From Kineococcus sp. TRM81007 (GTDB taxonomy: Bacteria; Actinomycetota; Actinomycetes; Actinomycetales; Kineococcaceae): 56,888 bases of DNA. A model generated the notes under the pieces. The model was not told the origin of the DNA and did no database searches. It saw only the letters and a program-made list of their open reading frames with translations. Positions within the stretch are counted from its first letter, which is position 1; each line of letters begins with the position of its first letter. Positions 51,590-56,888 of this stretch are shown here, piece after piece. Made by a program: the position numbers and the translations under genes. The stretch is from contig NZ_JALBVB010000044.1 in the NCBI RefSeq assembly GCF_022669155.1, positions 175,488-232,375 of the forward strand, written 5' to 3'.

Positions 51590-52693
51590 TCAGCGGGTGG
51601 GGACGGTGGGGTCGCCGGGGAAGAAGCGCCGCCCGGCCCACAGGGCCACGTAGACGAAGGCCACCAGGACGGGGACCTCGATGAGCGGGCCGACGACCCC
51701 GGCCAGGGCCTGGCCGGAGGTGACGCCGAACGTTCCGATGGCGACGGCGATGGCCAGCTCGAAGTTGTTGCCCGTCGCGGTGAAGGACAGCGTCGAGGTC
51801 TTCGCGTAGCTGAGGCCGATGGCCCTGCCGAGGGCGAAGGAACCGGCGAACATCAGCACGAAGTAGGCCAGCAGCGGCAGCGCGATGCGGGCGACGTCAC
51901 CGGGCCGGGAGGTGATGGCCTCGCCCTGCAGGGCGAAGAGCATGACGATGGTGAACAGCAGCCCGTACAGGGCGACGGGGCCGATCCTCGGCAGGAAGCG
52001 CTCCTCGTACCAGGTGCGGCCCTTGGCGCGTTCCCCCAGCGTGCGGGTGAGGAAACCGGCCACCAGCGGGATGCCCAGGAACACCAGGACGCTGACGACG
52101 ATGGCGCCGACGGAGAACTCCGCGCTGGTGGTGGGCAGGCCCAGCCAGCTGGGAAGCACCTGCAGGTAGAACCAGCCGAGGGCGGCGAACGCGAGGATCT
52201 GGAACACCGAGTTGATCGCCACCAGCACGGCGGCGGCCTCGCGGTCCCCGCACGAGAGGTCGTTCCAGATCAGGACCATGGCGATGCACCGCGCGAGCCC
52301 GACGATCACGAGCCCGGTGCGGTACTCGGGCTGGTCGGGCAGCAGCAGCCAGGCCAGGGCGAACATCAGCGCCGGGCCCACCAGCCAGTTCAGGGCCAGC
52401 GAGGCGACCATGAGCCTGCGGTCGGCGGCGATGCGCCCGGTCTCGGAGTAGCGGACCTTCGCCAGCACCGGGTACATCATCAGCAGCAGCCCGATCGCGA
52501 TGGGCAGGCTGACCGAGCCCACCTCGACCGCGCTCAGCGCCTCGTCCAGGCCCGGGACGACGCGTCCCAGCAGGAGACCCAGCGCCATCGCGGCGATGAT
52601 CCACACCGGCAGGAAGCGGTCCAGCACCGACAGGCGCGCCAGCACCGGGGTCTCGGTACCGCCGCGGGGGTTCTCGGCGACCAGGTCGCTCAT
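51590..52693 (-). CDS. acr3: Arsenite efflux permease Acr3
   Basis: A 367-residue ten-span transporter that expels arsenite. Acr3 hallmarks include YPVLAKVRYSETG, GLARCIAMVLIWNDLSCGD with the conserved translocation cysteine, IGLSYAKTSTLSFTATGNNFELAIAVAIGTFG and GPLIEVPVLVAFVYVALW. ATG start with AAGGA upstream. First gene of the leftward ars operon, directly behind a perfect palindrome. Confidence 0.95.
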   Translation of the reverse strand: MSDLVAENPRGGTETPVLARLSVLDRFLPVWIIAAMALGLLLGRVVPGLDEALSAVEVGSVSLPIAIGLLLMMYPVLAKVRYSETGRIAADRRLMVASLALNWLVGPALMFALAWLLLPDQPEYRTGLVIVGLARCIAMVLIWNDLSCGDREAAAVLVAINSVFQILAFAALGWFYLQVLPSWLGLPTTSAEFSVGAIVVSVLVFLGIPLVAGFLTRTLGERAKGRTWYEERFLPRIGPVALYGLLFTIVMLFALQGEAITSRPGDVARIALPLLAYFVLMFAGSFALGRAIGLSYAKTSTLSFTATGNNFELAIAVAIGTFGVTSGQALAGVVGPLIEVPVLVAFVYVALWAGRRFFPGDPTVPTR

Positions 52694-52707
52694 CAGGCAG
52701 GTCCTTC

Positions 52708-52725
52708 CATCGACATCTGTCGATG
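52708..52725. promoter_or_regulatory. ArsR operator palindrome
   Basis: CATCGACA-TC-TGTCGATG, an 18-base perfect inverted repeat, 15 bases before acr3. A related half-site (ATATCGACATCGGTGA) lies at 52759-52774 over the arsR promoter. ArsR-family repressors bind such sites and release on arsenite. Confidence 0.8.
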
Positions 52726-52753
52726 ACCGACACTCGCACCACCGACTCACGGC

Positions 52754-52759
52754 TGTCAA
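52754..52759 (-). promoter_or_regulatory. Possible -35 element of the acr3 operon
   Basis: On the minus strand a perfect TTGACA lies 61 bases upstream of acr3. The matching -10 (GAGTGT region, 17-18 bases on) is poor, so only the -35 is called. Confidence 0.4.
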
Positions 52760-52761
52760 TA

Positions 52762-52791
52762 TCGACATCGGTGAATGCCGGGTGTCACACT
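52762..52791 (+). promoter_or_regulatory. Candidate promoter of arsR
   Basis: TCGACA (52762-52767) and CACACT (52786-52791) are 18 bases apart. The predicted start point coincides with the GTG of arsR at 52798, implying a leaderless mRNA. The -35 overlaps the second ArsR half-site, which fits autorepression. Confidence 0.5.
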
Positions 52792-52797
52792 GGGGAC

Positions 52798-53181
52798 GTG
52801 CCCACCAGGACCCTGCCCCTCGTCCCGCCGGCCGGCGGGTCGGCGGGTGTCGCGTGCTGCGCGCCGCTGACCCGCGAGCCCCTCAGTGCCGAGACCGCCG
52901 CGACGCTGGCTCGCACGCTCAAGGCGATCGCCGACCCGGCGCGCCTGCGGCTGCTCTCGCTCGTGGCGGCGCACGAGGGCGGCGAGGCGTGCGTGTGCGA
53001 CCTGATCGAGCCCCTCGGCCTCAGCCAGCCCACCGTCTCGCACCACCTGAAGGTCCTCGTCGAGGCCGGCCTGCTCACCCGCGACAAGCGCGGGGTGTGG
53101 GCCTACTTCGCCGTGGTCCCCGCCGCGCTCGACGCCCTGGCCGCGGTCCTGGCCACCCCGGCCGCGGACCCCGCCCGCTGA
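52798..53181 (+). CDS. arsR: ArsR-family arsenic-responsive repressor
   Basis: A 127-residue winged-helix repressor. The DNA-binding core is CVCDLIEPLGLSQPTVSHHLKVLVEAGLL, followed by the wing KRGVWAYFAV. Arsenite-binding cysteines are likely C20-C21 (ACCAP) plus C65/C67 (ACVC), the arrangement described for Corynebacterium ArsR with an N-terminal Cys pair. The GTG start is chosen because no ribosome-binding site exists upstream and a promoter -10 ends just ahead, so translation is probably leaderless; a longer frame from 52723 would run through the operator. Confidence 0.92.
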   Translation: MPTRTLPLVPPAGGSAGVACCAPLTREPLSAETAATLARTLKAIADPARLRLLSLVAAHEGGEACVCDLIEPLGLSQPTVSHHLKVLVEAGLLTRDKRGVWAYFAVVPAALDALAAVLATPAADPAR

Positions 53182-53220
53182 ACCCCGCCCGCTGAACCCC
53201 GCCCGCTGAACCCCGCCCGC
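53169..53220. repeat. 14-base tandem repeat after arsR
   Basis: Nearly four copies of CCCCGCCCGCTGAA; the first copy contains the arsR stop codon. Each unit carries a TGA, so translation readthrough would be stopped again in some frames. Confidence 0.85.
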
Positions 53221-53241
53221 GCCCCGAGGAGCCCCGGAACC

Positions 53242-53697
53242 GTGAGCACCCCCCGAGTCCTGTTCGTCTGCGTCAAGAACGGCGGCAAGTCCCAGATGGC
53301 CGCCGGACTGATGCGTGAGGCCGCGGGCGACGCCGTCGCCGTGAGCTCCGCCGGCACCCGCGCCGGGAGCGCGCTGAACGCGCAGTCGGTCGAGAGCCTG
53401 CGCGAGATCGGCGTCGACATCTCCGGCCAGCGGACCCGGCAGCTGACCGACGAGATGGTCCGCGACGCCGACCTCGTCGTCGTCCTCGGCTCCGAGGCGC
53501 ACGTCGAACCGGTCGACGGCACCCCGGTGGAGGTGTGGGAGACCGACGAACCCTCCGCGCGCGGCATCGAGGGCGCCGAGCGCATGCGCCTGGTCCGCGA
53601 CGACATCGCCGCCCGCGTCGACCAGCTCCACCGGCGCCTGAGCACCGGCCCTCGGCCCGCCGGCGAGGACGGCACCGCCGCGGTGCACCCGGGCTGA
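53242..53697 (+). CDS. arsC: Arsenate reductase, mycothiol-dependent type
   Basis: A 151-residue enzyme. The P-loop FVCVKNGGKSQMAAGLM (Cys10) matches the C. glutamicum ArsC1/ArsC2 class, which couples arsenate to mycothiol and mycoredoxin. Cys10 is the only cysteine, so the thioredoxin relay is impossible. The start is GTG after GAGGAG. Its orientation with arsR, 60 bases upstream, suggests cotranscription. It differs from the three-cysteine ArsC at 49585. Confidence 0.88.
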   Translation: MSTPRVLFVCVKNGGKSQMAAGLMREAAGDAVAVSSAGTRAGSALNAQSVESLREIGVDISGQRTRQLTDEMVRDADLVVVLGSEAHVEPVDGTPVEVWETDEPSARGIEGAERMRLVRDDIAARVDQLHRRLSTGPRPAGEDGTAAVHPG

Positions 53698-53809
53698 ACA
53701 GCCGGGAAACACGTGGCGCCGAGGTTGCGGACCCGGAGCGGTGCTCGGGGATGATGGGGCAGGTGGATTCCCGGGGACCGCGACACCCGCGCCGCAGGAG
53801 CACCAGCCG

Positions 53810-55090
53810 GTGAGCGCGCAGCAGAGCGATCAGCTGGACCGCAGGCTGGGCACCGGCGACGCGGTCGCCATCGGCCTGGGCTCGATGATGGGGGCCGGGG
53901 TGTTCGCCGCGTTCGCCCCCGCCGCCGCGGCCGCCGGCGCCGGGCTGCTGACCGGCCTGCTCATCGCCGCGGTGGTGGCGTACTGCAACGCCACCGCCAC
54001 CGCGCAGCTCGCCGCCACCCACCCCACCTCCGGCGGCGCCTACGTCTACGGGCGCGAGGAGCTCGGCCACTGGTGGGGATTCCTCGCCGGCTGGGGTTTC
54101 GTGGTGGGCAAGACCGCCAGCTGCGCGGCCATGGCGCTCACCTTCGCCGCCCACGTCGCCCCGGGCCCGTGGCAGCGCCCGGTCGCCGCTGCCGCGGTGG
54201 TGGCGCTGGCGGTGGTGAACCACCACGGCATCACCCGCACCGCCCGCCTGACCCGCGTCCTGCTGGTCGTGGTCCTGGTCGCGCTGGCCGTGGTCGTGGC
54301 CGCCGGCCTGACCGCCGGCTACGGCGGGCTCTCGTGGGACGCGGTGGCGAACCCGGCCGCCGACGGCGGGCAGGGCTGGTACGGGGTCCTGCAGTCCGCG
54401 GGGCTGCTGTTCTTCGCCTTCGCCGGTTACGCGCGCATCGCCACGCTCGGCGAGGAGGTGCGCGACCCGGAGCGCACCATCCCCCGGGCCGTGCAGCTCG
54501 CCCTGGCCGGCGCGGTGGTCGTGTACGCGCTCGTCGCGGTCAGCGTGCTCGGCGTGCTGGGGCCGCTGGGCCTGGCCGGTTCCGGCGCACCGCTGGCCGC
54601 GGCGGTGAGCTCGGCCGGCTGGGACTGGGCCGAGCCGGTCGTGCGCGTCGGCGGGGCCGCCGCCGCGCTGGGGGCGTTGCTCGCGCTGATCGCCGGGGTC
54701 GGGCGCACCAGCCTGGCCATGGCCCGCGAGGACGACCTGCCGCGCTGGCTGGCCGCGGTGCACCCGCGGCACCGGGTGCCCCACCACGCCGAGATCGCCC
54801 TGGCCGCGGTGGTGTGCGTGCTGGTGCTGACCACCGACCTGCGCGGGGTGATCGGCTTCTCGTCCTTCGGCGTGCTGCTGTACTACCTGGTCGCCAACGC
54901 CGCCGCCTGGACGCAGCCGGCCGACCGGCGCCGCTTCCCCCGCCCGCTGCAGGTCCTGGGCGCCGTCGGCTGCGTGGTGCTGGCGGCCACCCTGCCGGTG
55001 AGCTCGGTCCTGGCCGGCCTGCTCGTCCTCGCCGTCGGCGTCGCGTACCGCGCGTGGCGGCTGCGCACCCGCGCCCGCCGCGCGGCCTGA
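53810..55090 (+). CDS. APC-family amino acid permease
   Basis: A 426-residue permease with about 12 spans. The APC N-terminus DRRLGTGDAVAIGLGSMMGAGVFAAFAP carries the substrate-binding GXG motif, followed by GGAYVYGREELGHWWGFLAGWGF, FFAFAGYARIATLGEEVRDPERTIPRAV and RTSLAMAREDDLPRWLAAVHPRHRVP. It imports an amino acid or polyamine by symport or exchange. The GTG start has AGGAG upstream. No operon partner; it lies 112 bases past the second arsC and may be separate from the ars genes. Confidence 0.9.
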   Translation: MSAQQSDQLDRRLGTGDAVAIGLGSMMGAGVFAAFAPAAAAAGAGLLTGLLIAAVVAYCNATATAQLAATHPTSGGAYVYGREELGHWWGFLAGWGFVVGKTASCAAMALTFAAHVAPGPWQRPVAAAAVVALAVVNHHGITRTARLTRVLLVVVLVALAVVVAAGLTAGYGGLSWDAVANPAADGGQGWYGVLQSAGLLFFAFAGYARIATLGEEVRDPERTIPRAVQLALAGAVVVYALVAVSVLGVLGPLGLAGSGAPLAAAVSSAGWDWAEPVVRVGGAAAALGALLALIAGVGRTSLAMAREDDLPRWLAAVHPRHRVPHHAEIALAAVVCVLVLTTDLRGVIGFSSFGVLLYYLVANAAAWTQPADRRRFPRPLQVLGAVGCVVLAATLPVSSVLAGLLVLAVGVAYRAWRLRTRARRAA

Positions 55091-55112
55091 CGCGGCGGGG
55101 CGCACGGGGCGC

Positions 55113-56888
55113 TCAGCGCCGCGGTGCGCCCGCCCCGTCCCCGGTGCAGCGCACCAGCAGCAGCGTCGTGTCGTCGCCCTCGGGGTCGGGCACGACCGTC
55201 ATGAGGTGGTCGGCCAGCTCCGGCAGGGGCAGGTGCGCCGAGCCGCCCGCGGCGGCGCGCAGCGACTCGATGGTCTCGTCCAGGGCCAGGCCCCGGCGCT
55301 CGACCAGGCCGTCGCTGTAGAGGACCAGCGCCGCCCCCGGCGACAGCCGCACCGGCACCGCCTGCGCGCGGCCGGTGGACACCCCCAGCAGCGGCCGGGG
55401 CGTCACCGGCAGCAGGGACGCGCCGGCCTCGAGCAGCAGCGGCGGCGGGTGCCCGGCGCTGGCCACGTGCCCCGTGCCGGAGGCGGGGTCCAGCACCGCC
55501 ACGACGGCCGTGGCCATGTGCTCACCGAGCACGGACGCCGCCAGGGCGTCGAGGCGGTCCAGCGCGGCGGCCGGGCCGTGCCCCTCCAACAGGTAGGCCC
55601 GCGACGCGGTGCGCAGCTGCGCCATCGCCGCGGCGGCGTGCACGCCGTGACCGGAGACGTCGCCCACGACGACGGCGACCCGCCCCCCGGGCAGCTCCAG
55701 CGCGTCCCACCAGTCGCCGCCGAGCTGGCTGCCGCTGGCCGGGCGGTAGCGCGCCAGCACGTCCAGGCCCTCGAAGCGCGGCGGCCGCTCCAGCACGACC
55801 GCGCGCTGCAGCGACTCCGCCACCGCGATCTGGTCGCGCACCCGGCCCAGCACCAGGCTGGTGAGCTGGCTGCGCAGCCGGTCCGCGGCCACCGCCCGCC
55901 ACCGCTCCCACGGCACGCTGCGCCCGCGCACCACCTCGCGCCACTTCTCGAACGACTTGCGCGGGCTGAGCCGGACACCCGGCCCCTCGGCCGCGGCGAT
56001 CTCCTTGTTGCGCGGGTCGCCGCCCCAGTCGACGACCTCCTGCTGCTCCGGGCGCACCCACAGCAGCCAGCGGTCCGCGCCGAGGCCCACCCGCAGCGCG
56101 CCGGCGGCCACCCGCTCGACCGCGGACAGCTCCGGGTCCAGGGAGGCCAGGTGGTCGGTGAAGGTGGGGGCGCCGTCGCCCCGGGCCAGCAGCGCGGAGA
56201 TCCGGTGCAGCACCTCGTCGTCCGGGACCTCACCCAGGGTCAGCAGGCGGCCGGCGTCGGTCAGGGCCACGCCGCCCGCGCCGAGCAGCTCCAGCAGCCG
56301 GCGGTCGCTGGTGAGGTTGACGAACGGGTCGCCCCCGGAGGCGGTGGCCGCCGAGACCAGCCCCGCGAGCAGGTCCTGCGCCTGCAGGGCGTCCTCCCGC
56401 TCGTCGGAGCGCTCCCGGCCGGCGATGAGCTGGGAGGCGGTCTGGCCGAGGAACTCCGCCGCGGAGCGGGCGTCGTGGCTGGGGCGGTGCGGGCCGGAGT
56501 AGTGGTGGCAGGCGATCAGTCCCCACAGGCGCCCGTCGAGGACGAGGGAGACGGACATGGAGGCGGTCACGCCCATGTTCTTCAGGTACTCGACGTGGAT
56601 GGGCGAGACGCTGCGCAGCACCGAGTGCGACAGGTCCAGCGGGGCGCCGGTGCCCGGGTCCAGCAGGGGGTGCAGGGGTGCGGGCGCGTAGTCGACGTCG
56701 GCGATCAGCCGGGTCCAGTTCACGGTGTAGAGGCGGCGGGCCTGGGCGGGGATGTCGGAGGCGGGGTAGTGCAGGCCGCGGAAGGCGTTGAGGTCGTCGC
56801 GGCGGTCCTCGGCGACGACCTCGCCGTTCCACTGGGCGTCGAAGCGGTAGACCATGACGCGGTCGAAACCGGTCAGGGTGCGCACCTC
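55113..56888 (-). CDS. Bacteriophytochrome with PP2C (SpoIIE-type) phosphatase output, partial
   Basis: The frame is open at the right window edge, so the N-terminus (PAS domain and chromophore Cys) is missing; 591 residues are present. The GAF domain has TGFDRVMVYRFD, the biliverdin-pocket motif YPASDIPAQARRLY and DLSHSVLRSVSPIHVEYLKNMGV. The PHY domain has the tongue WGGDP and PRKSF motifs. The C-terminal 240 residues are a PP2C/RsbU-like serine phosphatase: GGDWWDALEL, VVGDVSGHGVHAAAAM, SAGHPPPLLL, YSDGLVE and GDDTTLLLVR. It would couple red/far-red light to dephosphorylation of an anti-anti-sigma factor. Confidence 0.92.
   Translation of the reverse strand, partial: EVRTLTGFDRVMVYRFDAQWNGEVVAEDRRDDLNAFRGLHYPASDIPAQARRLYTVNWTRLIADVDYAPAPLHPLLDPGTGAPLDLSHSVLRSVSPIHVEYLKNMGVTASMSVSLVLDGRLWGLIACHHYSGPHRPSHDARSAAEFLGQTASQLIAGRERSDEREDALQAQDLLAGLVSAATASGGDPFVNLTSDRRLLELLGAGGVALTDAGRLLTLGEVPDDEVLHRISALLARGDGAPTFTDHLASLDPELSAVERVAAGALRVGLGADRWLLWVRPEQQEVVDWGGDPRNKEIAAAEGPGVRLSPRKSFEKWREVVRGRSVPWERWRAVAADRLRSQLTSLVLGRVRDQIAVAESLQRAVVLERPPRFEGLDVLARYRPASGSQLGGDWWDALELPGGRVAVVVGDVSGHGVHAAAAMAQLRTASRAYLLEGHGPAAALDRLDALAASVLGEHMATAVVAVLDPASGTGHVASAGHPPPLLLEAGASLLPVTPRPLLGVSTGRAQAVPVRLSPGAALVLYSDGLVERRGLALDETIESLRAAAGGSAHLPLPELADHLMTVVPDPEGDDTTLLLVRCTGDGAGAPRR

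Overview
The window is about 57 kb of very GC-rich DNA. Third-position G/C bias is extreme, GTG and TTG starts are common, and many neighbouring genes overlap by 4 bases (GTGA or ATGA). Together with a RecCBD nuclease, a single-cysteine (mycothiol-type) arsenate reductase, an EgtE-like enzyme and a SAM-IV-class riboswitch, this points to a chromosomal segment of an actinomycete. Kineosporiaceae or Kineococcus-like is my guess, not a demonstrated placement. I saw no rRNA, tRNA, CRISPR array, transposase or phage gene.

Layout. 43-8821 (-): recC-recB-recD, overlapping by 4 bases. 8954-16051: a phosphoglycerate-mutase-like phosphatase, an ATP-grasp protein, a ThrE-type exporter, a small secreted protein, a CPA1 antiporter, a membrane protein and an HSL-family esterase. 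16139-17922 (+): an ECF41-type promoter, an NmrA-like oxidoreductase and the ECF41 (SigJ-like) sigma factor. Then rlmC and nhaA (-). 20628-24071 (+): a three-gene cassette of a solute-binding-like protein, a binding-protein/VWA lipoprotein and an XpaC-like protein. 24159-28149 (-): a phosphatase, an unknown protein, then a coupled DtxR/MntR regulator, ribokinase and Gfo/Idh oxidoreductase. 28287-32464: small proteins, an EgtE-like lyase and a ThDP enzyme.

32578-35602 (-): metQ-metN-metI behind a sigma-70 promoter and SAM riboswitch. 35766-38809 (+): an iron-siderophore/cobalamin-class ABC transporter. 39357-42247 (-): five translationally coupled genes (RidA, acyl-CoA-dehydrogenase-like, ECF sigma, Ogt, acidic protein), possibly an alkylation-damage module. 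43147-48164 (-) with lacI (+): a disaccharide ABC transporter with ThuA and ThuB-like enzymes and palindromic LacI-type operators. 49585-53697: a divergent arsenic-resistance locus (arsC, flavoprotein, acr3 facing arsR, second arsC). The window closes with an APC permease and the 3' part of a bacteriophytochrome fused to a PP2C phosphatase.

The most interesting material is the self-contained ECF41 circuit, the binding-protein/VWA/XpaC cassette, the sigma-Ogt operon, the metal regulator fused by overlap to a sugar kinase, and the long metQ leader with a possible small peptide.
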